This document shows positions 12,437 through 23,887 of a stretch of 64,000 nucleotides of DNA, one piece after another. The stretch is from Apodospora peruviana (taxonomy: Eukaryota; Ascomycota; Sordariomycetes; Sordariales; Lasiosphaeriaceae), in contig JAUEDM010000005.1 of assembly GCA_033439685.1 (NCBI GenBank), positions 4,426,350-4,490,349 on the forward strand, read 5' to 3'. How positions within the stretch are numbered: the first letter of the stretch is position 1; each line of letters begins with the position of its first letter. Position numbers and translations under genes: made by a program. The notes below the pieces were generated by a model. The model saw only the letters and a list, made by a program, of their open reading frames with translations, had not been told where the DNA came from and did no database searches.

Positions 12437-13879
12437 ATGAACGACAACAATCTCAACAAAATGGCAACCTATCGAGCGAGCTGCGACAACTGTGCGACTT
12501 CCAAAGTGCGCTGCGGCAAGGAGCAACCATACTGCCAGAGATGCTTCCGCCTCGGCCAGATCTGCATCTACAGCCCATCCCAGCGGAGCAGGAGGCAACG
12601 GTCACAACGGGCCATCGAACAGATCATGGAACCTACTCAACAAAATCACAATACGGGGAGCAATGGTAGCACTTCTTCCGCGCCAGCAGGATACAGCCTG
12701 AGCCCTCCTTTGCCTTTGATAAGAACATCATCGGTATCAGACATGGACGGCATGCAGAACAACATGGAAATAACCTCAGATATGCAAAATAGCATGAACA
12801 GCATAGCGTCGGCTACGTCGCCCGACTTTATGAACATGCTGGATGATGCTGGAAACAGCGGGGGGCTATTTTCCGACTTTGACGACAACCACCACCACCC
12901 ATCCCTCCAGTGCGGCGACCTAACCCATGCCGGTATGTCGGCGGCCAAGCACGAGATGGAGGGGGGCCACACCGAGTCTGACAGACAGGGGCAGCGGCAC
13001 AAGAGCAGCCTCCTCTTCGCCTCCGGTCTGGGCGGCATCGAAACAACCACCACCACCATCACCAACGGCATCCTGAGCAGCAGCAGCGCCGGGGCATCGG
13101 GTTCCTCCCGCTCCAACGCGAGCTCCCGTTCGGCTGGCAGCGACTCGGAATCAGGCCAGCAGCACTGCGAACTTGCCATCCTCCACATGCTGATGGAGCT
13201 CGGCACGCCGTCGCCCTGCCGCGGACGGCCGAGGTCGTCGCGCGACCTGGGGGCTATCCTCAAGACGGGCCGAAAAACGCTCGCATGCGCCGCCAAGGTC
13301 CTCGAGTGCAACACGTGCCCCAAGAGCACCAACGCGGCGCTCCTCGTCACGACCCTGCTCTTGCGCACGCTGTCCTGGTACGAGCTCATCCTGCAAGAGC
13401 AGGAGACATGCAGCACAGCAGGCACTAGTACCGACAACTCGACTACCAACGGCGGCGAATTTGGAAGCGACATGCTTGTGGACGACATGGTCAGTCCGGG
13501 GATGTGCTTTTCTGAGTCGGACAGTATTGGCGAGCAGCCAGGATCAAGCGTGTCCTCCTCGGACCGCGACGCAACGGCATCGGGCGGCATCGTGGTCCCG
13601 CCCATGCTGATTGGGAGCTACGAGCTCGATGCGGAGAGCCAGGGGGCAATGGTTTGCCATATCATCTTGGGCGATTTGAAGAAGATAGACGGCTTGGCCA
13701 AGAGCGTCTCTGCTAGGCTTAGAGATGCCGGGGAGACGGCGGCATCGTCGTCGTCGTCGAGTCCCGAGGGGGCGAGTGGTAGTCAGCCTGCGCCAGACTT
13801 GGTGGCTGCTGTTATTCGGCAAAGGCACGGCCAGTTACTTCGAGTCATTGAGAGGAAGCTTGAGATCCCTGGCGTATAA
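12437..13879 (+). CDS. AflR-type Zn2Cys6 transcription factor, aurR2-like
   Basis: Single-exon gene of 480 residues. The Zn2Cys6 binuclear cluster is near the N-terminus (C-x2-C-x6-C-x6-C-x2-C-x6-C, CDNCATSKVRC first), followed by a basic SRRQRSQR linker. There is a long Ser/Asn-rich middle, then an AflR-like C-terminal region containing LAILHMLMELGTPSPC and CNTCPKS. A second in-frame Met nine codons in (12461) is an equally good start. Zn2Cys6 proteins of this build activate aflatoxin, cercosporin and aurofusarin-type clusters. It is 2.7 kb upstream of the MFS pump, on the same strand. Assignment to AurR2 rather than another AflR-like factor rests on neighbours only. Confidence 0.85.
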   Translation: MNDNNLNKMATYRASCDNCATSKVRCGKEQPYCQRCFRLGQICIYSPSQRSRRQRSQRAIEQIMEPTQQNHNTGSNGSTSSAPAGYSLSPPLPLIRTSSVSDMDGMQNNMEITSDMQNSMNSIASATSPDFMNMLDDAGNSGGLFSDFDDNHHHPSLQCGDLTHAGMSAAKHEMEGGHTESDRQGQRHKSSLLFASGLGGIETTTTTITNGILSSSSAGASGSSRSNASSRSAGSDSESGQQHCELAILHMLMELGTPSPCRGRPRSSRDLGAILKTGRKTLACAAKVLECNTCPKSTNAALLVTTLLLRTLSWYELILQEQETCSTAGTSTDNSTTNGGEFGSDMLVDDMVSPGMCFSESDSIGEQPGSSVSSSDRDATASGGIVVPPMLIGSYELDAESQGAMVCHIILGDLKKIDGLAKSVSARLRDAGETAASSSSSSPEGASGSQPAPDLVAAVIRQRHGQLLRVIERKLEIPGV

Positions 13880-16589
13880 TGTCAACATAGAGAAATATCG
13901 GGCGGGTGTGTAATGTAATCGTTTTATATCGCTACAGAGACTCTCGGTGGAGTTAGAATAGGAATGAATTAGATGATATGACAATAAAGTGCCTTAACGA
14001 CATGTTATATATATATATGGGCGGCTCGTTGGAATTGAGTTGTACACACCCCACTCATCAGATCAGGTTCCGGGAATCCGGTTTCACGACCACCACCGAT
14101 CCGAGCCACGGAAATGATGCAGAGTCACAACGCAGACTCGCTGTCAATGTTTAATATAAAAACTTTAAACTCACCTCTCCGAGTCATTGGCTTTACGGGT
14201 GACGATACCAAGACCCAAATAGCAGGGAGGATGCTGCCGCCCGGAGTCACAATGCAGAGTCCCATGCCTTGAGACATGCACTCTTGGGTAACTTGGCAAG
14301 GTAACCCACAGAAAGTAATCTATTTGCTACCTACCCATAAAGTGGGTGCTATACATGACGTTGTAATGATGACGACTGCACTCCTTAACCTTCAAGTACA
14401 TGTATGGAAGTGAACATCGGTCTTGGAACCGAATTCGTCTTAGATCATTCCTCGCGCTATCGACAGAGGAGGGACAGTGGCAGAGTTGATGCCCACTCAT
14501 GAACTTCGGACGTCATGATGAAAGATTCGTTCAAGGTACGGCCAGAGGATCCATGATATTCACTTACCCGTCCATGCCCGCGATGACGCGGCGTCGAAAC
14601 TCCTAATAAGCGAGTCAAGCGACGCCCGGGTCAAGACAGACCGCCCGCCTAGCCATCCACCCCGACGTGTGATGCCCATCTCCATCTTCCAATTGGAGTA
14701 GCCTCTCTGGACCGACCAAACTAAGCATAGTAGAGCAGCTGGCGAGTGCGGGATATAAAAATGCAGGACTTCGAGGACCTCTGGCATGGAATCAAGCACC
14801 ATAAGGGCAATCGGCTACAGCACGAACATTCAGGGCGGGAAAGACATAAGAAGGAAGGCATCCCGCTCCACTCCCATTACCCATGAAACTGCGGGTTCGT
14901 TTAATTACACAGATAGGACTATAACAACCTACAAAATCTCCCTTGTTACGAGTATCTACGGTCTACGGCCATGCCTAGCAAAAACACCACATCACACGGA
15001 GGTCTCGAGAGTGAAGAGACACACCGACAGCAGACTCTGACGCGACTGGCCGTGCGTGGCCCTGAACACGAGTGGTGATGAGCATGGTGGACAGACAGAG
15101 AGTGGTATGGCCCGCCTCCTCACGCACGTGCAAGAGCTTGTCAAAGGTAGAGTGGTTTGCCTTAGTTAGCGCCAGTGACCTGACTGACACGTAGAATAGG
15201 GTGAGACGCCGATCGGGCAGCCCGACCGACTGCGACGTTGTGGTCCTTCAAGGGGGCAACAGGCAATCCCATCCCGTCCCACCCCCATCTCAACGGCCCC
15301 GATCAAGAGAGATACATCACCCCATCGTTGGGGAGAGTGGGCTAATGCGGAAACTAGGAGCCGGAGCCCGACGAAGACGGGCTGATGAGCGGAGTGGAGT
15401 CAAGCTTGCTCCTATCTTTCGGGGATGCACGCCACCTGCCGCATCCGTATAGCGTAAGTCGGGGGTACCTTTGAGGACACTGGGCAAATTATCGGAAATG
15501 GGATCCTGGAGCTGCCGCAATCATGGTTCAATCATGTCATGGACATGCATGATCAAATGGTTTAAACTGCCAAGTTTATAGAGTCAGAAATCTAGACCCG
15601 ATAAATCTCGCTACTACCCCGCGGGATAAGGCGGCCAAGTAAGTTGACAGGTCGTATGATCGTCGTGTCGAGGGTAATCCCGCGCCTTGGCCGGGGTCGG
15701 GGAATTCAATCTGCAATACGGAATAAAGAGTGGCTGACATTAAACGGGTACTAGCAGGATCATGCACGGTATTACCTAGTGTGCCTGCCTGGTACAGAAG
15801 CCGGCCCGACCCACACACACACACACCCGGCCTGTATCCCGACGATATCTCCGGGTCGCCGTTGGGGCTCGGGTCCATGTCCGAGGCTTGGTGGGGCTGA
15901 ACGGAAGCGAAGCCGAGGGCGGGTTTAATTGGCCCGATTAGATGTAAGCTTATAAAGCGCCGATCAGATCATGCTTGCAGCAGGGCTCAATTGAACCCTA
16001 ACCCCGAACAGACTTCAACTTGAACTTGAAGTTGGGTGATGAAGTTGGGTGACATATCATCAGACTACGCTTAATTTGGGATTCATAACAAGACCTTGAC
16101 GTTCGGGACGATAATGTCGTCATATGGCCTGTGATTCCTTTACTGTACTTAAGCATTGAGTGTTTCGGGCTCCGATAGTCTTCGTTGATTGCGACGGGAC
16201 CGCGCCCGTGCCGGAAGGTTCCAGCGCCGGTTTAATAAGGGGCACTTCGGTGGAGCAGTTCGGTGTTGGTTGGGTCGGGTCCGGAGCCGAGACCGATTTG
16301 AACTTCAGTGGAACCAGCCACCATACGACAATTTCATCGCCATTCAAATTACTGTTTGTCTTCTTCCCTCTTATGAAGCTTTTTCCAGGGTAAGTAAAAT
16401 TCTTTGAAGCTGCTGGAAAAGTCGAGAAATATGTAAGTTTGCTATCTTGCCTCTCCTTCAATCTCGAGCTGTTCACTCACGGAATAAGACAAACAGACCC
16501 ACATCGACTTGCTCACAGCATCCCACCCACCTACCGATTTGCAAACAACCAGAACACAATAACTCGCATTGACTCAAAGCCATTTCACC
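13880..16589. other. 2.7-kb intergenic region upstream of the MFS pump
   Basis: No gene seen. Short open frames here have no domain and overlap on both strands. There is a (TA)n stretch near 14007, a (CA)n run at 15812-15824, and CGGG/CCCGA words close to the pump (GGCCCGA at 15931, TCGGGTCCGGA at 16275) like those in the other cluster promoters. The pump promoter is presumably within 15900-16589. Confidence 0.45.
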
Positions 16590-18311
16590 ATGTTCGGGTC
16601 CAAAAAGAAAGCCCCGGCCACCGACACCGCGTCGTCTGACCCCCCAGCAAGTCTGGGAGGGGAGAAGGAACAACATGTCCAGCCAAACGATACCGCGACA
16701 AACTCCCTCCGCAAGAAGAGCGGCGAAGACCTCGACCCCGGAAAGCAAGAGGAGCAAGCCCAAGAAACGGAGCCTGCAGACCAAGTTGATGAGTCGCAAT
16801 ACTTGACAGGCGCGTCGCTGGCCCTCGTCATGGCCGCCATCATGGCAGCCACGTTTCTCGTTGCCCTGGACCGAACAATCATCGCAACAGCCGTACCGCG
16901 CATCAGCTCCGATTTCCACTCGCTCGAGGACATCACCTGGTACGCCAGCGCCTACCTCATCACGAGCTGCGGCACCCAGCTCATCTGGGGCCGCGTTTTC
17001 TCCTTCTACTCAACTAAACTCTGCTACCTCGCCGCCATTCTGGTATTCGAAATCGGCTCGACGGTCTGCGGCGCGGCGCCCACGTCGGTGGGTTTCATCG
17101 TCGGCCGCGCGCTCGCAGGGACAGGCTCAGCAGGGATATTCTCGGGCTCGACCGTGATCCTGACGCACATCCTACCCCTGCAGAAGAGGCCGATGTACGT
17201 CGGTATGATGGGCTCCATGTTTGGCATCAGTTCCATCATCGGTCCCCTGCTCGGCGGCGCCTTCACAGACAAAGTAACCTGGCGCTGGTGTTTCTACATC
17301 AACCTTCCGATTGGAGCCGTCGTCGTTGCCATTCTCGTGCTGTTCCTACACGTCAAGCACGAAAAACTCCAGGAACCTTTGTCAAGGCAGCTCATCCGGT
17401 TAGATCCCCTCGGCACTATCGTGTTCCTGCCGGGTGTGGTGTCATTCCTGCTCGCCCTGCAGTGGGGCGGGACCACGTATGCGTGGAACTCGTCAAGGGT
17501 TATCGCGCTGTTCTGCGTCGCGGGCGTGCTTATTATCGCATTTATCGGGATCCAGATCTGGAGACAAGAAGACGCGACGATCCCGCCGCGCATCATGAAG
17601 CAGAGGAGCATCGCCTGCGGTAGCCTGTACGCCATGTTTATCGGTGGCGGCCTCGTGTCGATGCTCTATCTGCTCCCGATCTGGTTCCAGGCGGTCAAGG
17701 GCACCACGGCCGTGCAGTCGGGCATCGACACCATCCCCATGGTTCTTGGCCTCGTCCTCGGCGCGATCATCTCGGGCGCTATCATCACTAATACCGGTTA
17801 CTACGTGCCATGGATGTTTGTTTCGACTGTGTTGATGTCAGTCGGAGCAGGGCTTACGACGACTTTCAAGATCGACACCGGCAGCAGTGCCTGGATCGGC
17901 TACCAGGCTATGTTTGGTCTTGGTCTCGGCTGCGGTATGCAACAGCCCGGGCTGGCGGCCCAGGTCGTTCTGAGTCAGGCGGACGTCTCGATCGGCGTGG
18001 CCATCATGTTCTTCTCCAACTCGCTCGGCGGCGCTATCTTTTCCAGTATTGCCCAGTCCCTCTTCGTTAACAAGCTGGGCAGCGACTTGCCCTCCATCTC
18101 GGGCATCGACGTCGAGGCCATCATCCGGGCGGGAGCGACGCAACTCACGCGCGTCGTGCCCGACCCCGCCAAACTGGCCGAGGTCCTGCTGGTCTACAAT
18201 GACGCGATCGTCAATGCGCTCAAAGTAGCGGCGGCGGTTGGCGCGTTGCAGGTTCTGCCTGCGTTGGGGATGGAACATCACAATATCAAGGGCAAGGAGA
18301 TTATGCACTGA
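16590..18311 (+). CDS. MFS drug/H+ antiporter (DHA2 type, 14 TM), aurT-like
   Basis: 573 residues, single exon. The ATG at 16590 is in good context (CACC before ATG); upstream in-frame codons lack an ATG. The N-terminal cytosolic tail is about 80 residues and rich in Lys/Glu/Asp. Family motifs: LDRTIIATAVPRI (antiporter motif D1), GRVFSFYSTK (motif A position) and GPLLGGAFTDKVTWRW (motif C). The hydrophobic segments fit 14 membrane spans. AurT is the pigment exporter of the Fusarium cluster; export or self-protection is the natural role here. It is convergent with the FAD oxidase. Confidence 0.9.
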   Translation: MFGSKKKAPATDTASSDPPASLGGEKEQHVQPNDTATNSLRKKSGEDLDPGKQEEQAQETEPADQVDESQYLTGASLALVMAAIMAATFLVALDRTIIATAVPRISSDFHSLEDITWYASAYLITSCGTQLIWGRVFSFYSTKLCYLAAILVFEIGSTVCGAAPTSVGFIVGRALAGTGSAGIFSGSTVILTHILPLQKRPMYVGMMGSMFGISSIIGPLLGGAFTDKVTWRWCFYINLPIGAVVVAILVLFLHVKHEKLQEPLSRQLIRLDPLGTIVFLPGVVSFLLALQWGGTTYAWNSSRVIALFCVAGVLIIAFIGIQIWRQEDATIPPRIMKQRSIACGSLYAMFIGGGLVSMLYLLPIWFQAVKGTTAVQSGIDTIPMVLGLVLGAIISGAIITNTGYYVPWMFVSTVLMSVGAGLTTTFKIDTGSSAWIGYQAMFGLGLGCGMQQPGLAAQVVLSQADVSIGVAIMFFSNSLGGAIFSSIAQSLFVNKLGSDLPSISGIDVEAIIRAGATQLTRVVPDPAKLAEVLLVYNDAIVNALKVAAAVGALQVLPALGMEHHNIKGKEIMH

Positions 18312-18996
18312 AAGGAGCTATCTTCAGGGGATCATCTCGGGCTACTAGAGACTGGGAATGGATGTGTTGTGTGTACATCACCTTTTTTCTCCGTGTGTGT
18401 ATGGTTGCTGTTTTGTTGGGACCGAAGATCGGGTCAAGAGCGTGTCGAGAGAAGAGAAATCTTCATATTGCTTGTATTGGGTTTCTGGGTTGGCCAGCTG
18501 GTTTGCCAAAAAGATAGATCATCATCACCATTTTTAATACCTTGTCTACTTTTGTTCTTTTGTTGGGGATTGTAGAATGATACTGGCTCCTTTCTTCAGG
18601 CAAATGCATAGTTATAAATAGGTAAGTATAAACAAGGGGGACTCCTCTTCGGAGTATCCCCAAAACACAATAATAAAAACACTTTTGCCCTGTTTGCCAT
18701 GAGGATTTCGGTGTATTCCTTGCATCTCCCACAAAGCTCAGGTAATATCTCAAAGCCCACACTACTCACGTTTCCCACCCAGAAGGTATGTGGTCGCGCC
18801 TAGCGACGTGAATAAACACTGCCACAAAAGCGAGTTAGGAGGGAGCTTAAGTAATTAACCAAAAGCGCTGGCTTTCCTGAGATTGTTTGAGACAACTATT
18901 CATCGTGTCCAAAGCCATCTCTCTATAATATTTTGTTCAAAACAATTTCTTCCAAGTACCCTAGCCAAAGTGACTTCCACTCTCTCCCTATCTACC
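18312..18996. other. Convergent intergenic region
   Basis: 3' flanks of the pump (+) and the FAD oxidase (-). It is T-rich, with no coding signal that I trust. Confidence 0.5.
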
Positions 18997-20492
18997 TTAG
19001 GCAACAGGCAGTCTCGGCTGCGCCGTCCCAAAAACATCTTTTCCATCAACCCTCTTCTTCAGCTGCTTAAGCCGGCCCCAGTTATCCCCAAAGCTCTCGT
19101 GGGTGCTCTCGTCCTCCCCCATAAAGCTGACATAAGCCGGCTTCATCAGCTCCCCTGTAGCTCGAAGGTTCGATACGAGGGTGTCGACCCAGGGGACCGC
19201 GCCGCCCTCCATCTCGGCCGGCTCGTCCTCGCACGCGTTGATGTGCAGCAGCACGTGGGGCTGCCTGGTACCGAAGCACGAGGCCGGGTTGGGCCGCGTA
19301 CCCTTGCCGTGCCCAATGTGGGCGACGGCGACGTACTGCTTGGTCTCATCAGGGATAGCCTCGATCTGCTTGAGTATCTGCCGGACAGTAGCAGATGTGA
19401 ACTTGGGGAAGGAGGCGCTGCGGGTGTAGACGTTTGCTGGGTCGTAGTCGGGAAGTCTGCTTCGAAATTGCTGGAAGGTGGCTGGGAGGAAAAAAGAGAG
19501 AGGTCAGCATGAAATACATGAAGAAAGATCTGATGGCAATCCAATTTTTGCTTACTTTCTGACGTGGTGTTAACAACAACAGTGCCCAGGCTGGTAACCT
19601 TGTCCATCCACTTCCTGCCCTCAGCCAGGTTCTCCGAATCAGGCCAGATGAAGATCAGCGTCGCGCCGAGGCCCCATTCGCTCTTCATAAAGCCCATCTG
19701 CACGCACAGCGCATCGGGGGCTCCCTGATCCAGAAGCTGTTGCAGCCCCAGGAGAACCTTCTCGGCATCTTCCCACGCATAGCCGATGAAACCAGCCAGA
19801 ATCTTAGGCATGGAGTAGACCTTGACTTGTGTCTCGACAATGACGCCAAGGTTGCCCCCGGCCCCGCGGATACCCCAGAGCAGCTCGTCGTCGGCCTGGA
19901 CAAGACTGCCGTCGGCCGTGACGACCTTGGCAGCGAGGATGTTGTCGACACCCAAGCCAACGTAGTCGTTGAACGGGCCGTAGCCACCCCAGAGGGCCCA
20001 GCCGGTCCAGCCCACGGTACTGGCGGTGCCCTGCGCCGTGCACAGACCGTGGGTGTCCAGGAAGGCGACGAAGTTGTCGCTCGTGACGCCGCCTCCCACC
20101 GTGATGGAGGTCTTGTCCTCGGCCAGTTTCTGGCTGTCGAGCTCCCGCATGTCGATGGTAACCGAGTCGGCGACGCAGCCGCGGCCCCAGACGTCGTGGC
20201 CGCCGCAGCGCACGGCGATCTGGGTGCCGGACCTGGCGACGGTCTTGACGATGCCCTGGACTTGCTCGACGGTGGTTGGGCGGCAGACGACCAGCGGCTG
20301 CGAGGTGATGAGGGTGTTGTACACGGCGCGGAGAGCCTCGAAGCGCGGTGACGTACGTGTGAAGAGCTTGAGGCCCGGCACGTTGGATACCAAGGCCTCT
20401 ATGACCTTGCTCCCGCCGGCTTGGGCATCTTGGGCGGCGTCGAAGGGGATGATTGCATGGCGATGGTCGTTGTTGGCTGTGAAGGACGCCAT
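18997..20492 (-). CDS. FAD-linked (BBE-like) oxidoreductase, aurO-like
   Basis: 473 residues in two exons (20492-19556, 19481-18997). The 73-nt intron (19555-19482) is removed in frame, giving SETTFQQF across the junction. It has an N-terminal FAD_binding_4 (PCMH) domain: RCGGHDVWGRG carries the His usually bound covalently to FAD, and GTASTVGWTGWALWGGYG is the second FAD loop. That loop has no Cys where bicovalent berberine-bridge enzymes have one, so at most one covalent flavin bond is expected. The C-terminus ends in a BBE-type segment, ESFGDNWGRLKQLKKRVDG. The start at 20492 (MASFTANN) is chosen because homologous sequence begins there. AurO acts with AurF, Gip1 and AurS in dimer formation. 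Divergent from the regulator at 21458. Confidence 0.88.
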
Positions 20493-21457
20493 CTTTTTGG
20501 TGGTGATGCGGAATGAGGGTAGCCTGTGGAATTGGCAGCAAATTCCCTTTACTGTCAATGTCACGGAGGAGAGTGGAGGACGCTTGAGAGCAAACATGGT
20601 AGACAATTCAGGTACATTAGTGGTAAGTTTGTGTGCATTTCTACTCCTTTCTAAAAAAAATGTGGTCATGTCTCCAGCCGATGCGTCGGGCCAGATTGAT
20701 CTCATGCCAGAGCCAATGTACGAGCAGGAACCGTCGATACTACCGATTCGCCCTGCCCTGTTGAAGGGTCGTCGTCGGATCGGCCTCCGAGTCATGCATG
20801 CATACCAGTTGATTTTAGGACTCATGTCACTGAGCCGCAGCTGCAACTATGAACAGTTATTCAGCTCGGTGATGGATCCGCGTCGCGCGGGCTGTCGGGT
20901 AATCGGGGTGGGTCGCGCTTTGGAATGGCACACGTCCCGAGGGCAAGCGATTATCTTTTGAATTTTGAGATGGGGTCGGGCCCGAATCCTGCGAGACGGG
21001 CGGGACTCGGGAGTTAATTACAAGCCAATGAGAATCTGTCGGATTTGACGTGGGTGACTGTGCCATCAGCACCAGAGCGAGCAAACACTGGAGAGCGGGA
21101 GAACCTGGAATGAAAGAAAGACAGGGGGCAAAATGGTCAATGAAAAGAAAAGTATGTTTGATGTAATTACTGTACGTATATGGAGTCATGAAGCCCGAGG
21201 AGGGAGGGTCCCGTCCGGGTACGGCTCTGGAGTATGACTCGGAAAAACCTGTTGCCGAAGCTGCTCTCAAGAAGTAGGTACCCAAGTACCTAAGGTAGTA
21301 CCAGGCAGGCAGACAGACACGGCCCAGACCCGAACCGAAACATGCGCATCCGGCGTCTCTGTCGATTTGATTGTCGCCGTCCAATGCCCATTCCATGCTC
21401 GTGATCCAGTTCATCACATGAAGAATTTGCGCCTTTTACAATTCCATATAATTCAGA
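20493..21457. promoter_or_regulatory. Divergent promoter of FAD oxidase and regulator
   Basis: 965 bp between divergent starts. It carries a perfect 10-bp palindrome TCGGGCCCGA at 20976-20985, which contains an inverted CGG pair, the typical half-site of Zn2Cys6 proteins. Related words occur in the other cluster promoters. The AGGTACC-type word also occurs (21275-21300). Autoregulation by the adjacent regulator is possible but unproven. Confidence 0.4.
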
Positions 21458-23630
21458 ATGGATTCCCGCGAGCGACGCGCATCGCAGAGTCAGACCAAAC
21501 TGACCCGCGGCCACTCATGCACAGCTTGCTACAACAGAAAGGTCAAGTGCGATGGAAAGCGGCCTTGCACCACGTGTGTCAAGACATCGCGCGCAGCAGA
21601 ATGTCGCTCGGCTCGACCACAGATGCTGCGCTTGAAGCGATACGAGCAGCTGCTCGTGGCGAATGGCATTCCGCTGGATGCGCCCGCCGGCGAGGAGGGC
21701 GAAGGGATGAATATGCTTGACGAGGATGAGCCCGGCTCCGAGACTGATGATGGCCATGTCATCATGCAGGGAGGCCATCCGCGATTCGTACAAAAGTGAG
21801 ACTTGCTTTCAGATCCAATTGCAATTTCATTGACTAATGTCTGGCCGTGCGGTACAGTCTCATCTGGAGCCGTCTGGGCGGCGAGGTAAGGAGGCATAGG
21901 AGCATCCCTGGGAGGAAGAAGCACTAACACCATACTTGCCGGCAGTTTGCAGATGACCTGTCTGTGGGCCCAAGCGAACCCAGCGAGTACGGCGTCGGCG
22001 TGGACGGTCTCACTGCTACGCCTGACTCCCTCCTGCTGGGCAGGCCATCGCCTCATGCCCTCGTCGCCGACTTACTTCCCTCTGTCCCGCAGATGTTGCG
22101 ACTGTGGCAGATATTTCTTGAAAACTTCAACCCTCTCGTCAAACTTCTTCACGCCCCTTCTGCCCAGCAGACTATCTCTGCCGCTGTCTCCGACTACACG
22201 AGGCTCGATGCTAGCACCGAAGCCTTTGTCTTGTCCATCAGCCTCTGCGCCGTGACAACCTTGTCGGATCAGGAATGTGTTGAGCAGATCGGCGAGTCCA
22301 GATCGATCCTGCTGGCGAGGTACTCTGAGGCGACACAGCAGGCGCTCGCGAATGCTCAGTTTTTGAAGTCCACCGACATCGTCGTCCTGCAGTCCTTGAC
22401 GCTCTATCTTGTACTATCATCCTATCATCGTGGTGTGCAAACCCGCATTACTGACCGGTATAATAGCTCGCTGTCCGGCAAACCATCAATGAACAGGCCC
22501 TCTGGCTACTGACGGGCGTGGCCAGCCGTCTCGCGCAGATGATGGGTCTCCATCGCGAGCACAGCCTCAGCAGGTTGTCTCCCTTCGAGGCCGAGATCAG
22601 GCGGCGGTTGTGGCGCCAGATCATCATCCTCGACAGCCGCTCCGCCCAGATATCCGGCACGACTGGCGACGGAGTCGGCTTCAGCGAGTGGGGTGACACG
22701 CGGCGGCCGCTCAACGTTAACGATAGCGATCTCTCTCCCTTCATGCGCAACCTGCCCTTCGAGTACGAGGGCCCTACCGAGATGTTATTCTGCCACGTGC
22801 GCTGCGAGGTTGGCGACTGCATGCGGCAGCTGCGCAACGTAGGCCGCAAGCCGAACAGCAGCACGCCTGGCGGCGGCGCGATGGCGGTCGTCGCTCAGAA
22901 GGAGCAGATCATCGGGGCCTTCGAGGCCAAGCTCGAGAACATGCTGCGGCGGTGTGACGATTCCATCCCACTGCATCTCATGTCCATGTTCCTCGGTCGC
23001 TCCGCCGTATGCCAGATGCGCTTCTCCGTCCTTCAGGCGAAGCAAGGGGGCCGCAACTTCCGCGACATCTCCACCGAGGACGGCAGCGCACTGTTCGACC
23101 TGGCGCTGCAGATACTCGAGTACGACAACCGCACGTATTTCACGCCGTGCCTTCGGCAGTACCTGTGGCACGTGGGTAACTCGTTCCCATTCCCGGCCAT
23201 GATCCATGTCCTCAACTGCCTGTTCTACCGGACAGCCGTCGAGGAGGAGCGGGCGGGCCAGGCCTGGACGAGTGTGGATCAGGCCTATCGGAACCATCCG
23301 GAACTGATCAATGATGCTGACAAGAGCCCGCTGTTCGCGGCGCTGGGCAACTTGACCCTCAAGGCGTGGGGGCAGCGCGAGCCCGGCCATACTGTGGTAC
23401 CGGCCGTTGCGAAGCTGCAGGAGATTCGCATTCGGAGGACGCAGCACGCGACGACTGCAGGGAGTAGTACCGGCGAGGTGGAGGGAATGACGGCTTTGCC
23501 AGGCTCGGACGAGATGATGCCTTACTTAATCAATGGGGTTGATACGAGCGGGATTGGAGATCTGTCTGCTCTGCCGCTTTGGATGCCGGGCAACATAGAC
23601 TGGGGCTCGATGCCGAGCCTTGAGATGTGA
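21458..23630 (+). CDS. Zn2Cys6 transcription factor with fungal regulatory domain, aurR1-like
   Basis: 664 residues in four exons: 21458-21795, 21858-21885, 21946-22410 and 22467-23630. The second exon is only 28 nt; it was recognised because it restores the frame (NLIWSRLGGE) between two consensus introns. The N-terminal Zn2Cys6 cluster starts CTACYNRKVKC and continues to the sixth Cys in AAEC. A middle-homology (Fungal_trans) domain covers about residues 170-450, with the typical MMGLHRE and EAEIRRRLWRQI blocks. AurR1 is the main activator in the Fusarium cluster. It is divergent from the FAD oxidase and is the last cluster gene on the right. Exon ends are by eye; the protein family is clear. 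Confidence 0.87.
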
Positions 23631-23887
23631 ATATAAGAACCGAACTCCATTCCTAAGGTATTGGTCTAGCTTTGTGAACTGCTTGAGACTAAGTTTAGAA
23701 CAAGCAGAAGCTTTTGATGTCTTTAATGCTCCGCTGGTCCTGTTGTAATTTCTGTCCTCGAGACCGTGTGAGGCATTGATTCGCGTGTTGTCGACTCCCC
23801 CGGATTCTAAGTTAATAAAGCGAAAAGTCTCAAATACTACAGCCTATGAGAAGTAACCCATAAGACCCAACCACTGGGTAGCCTGGG

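Noticed and set aside
14560..15878. Several 80-100 codon frames between the AflR-type factor and the pump
   Set aside because: They overlap on opposite strands with no recognisable motifs and sit in promoter-like DNA.
19146..20846. FAD oxidase start upstream of 20492
   Set aside because: The frame is open further upstream, but that part has no family resemblance and falls in the divergent promoter; MASFTANN at 20492 fits better.
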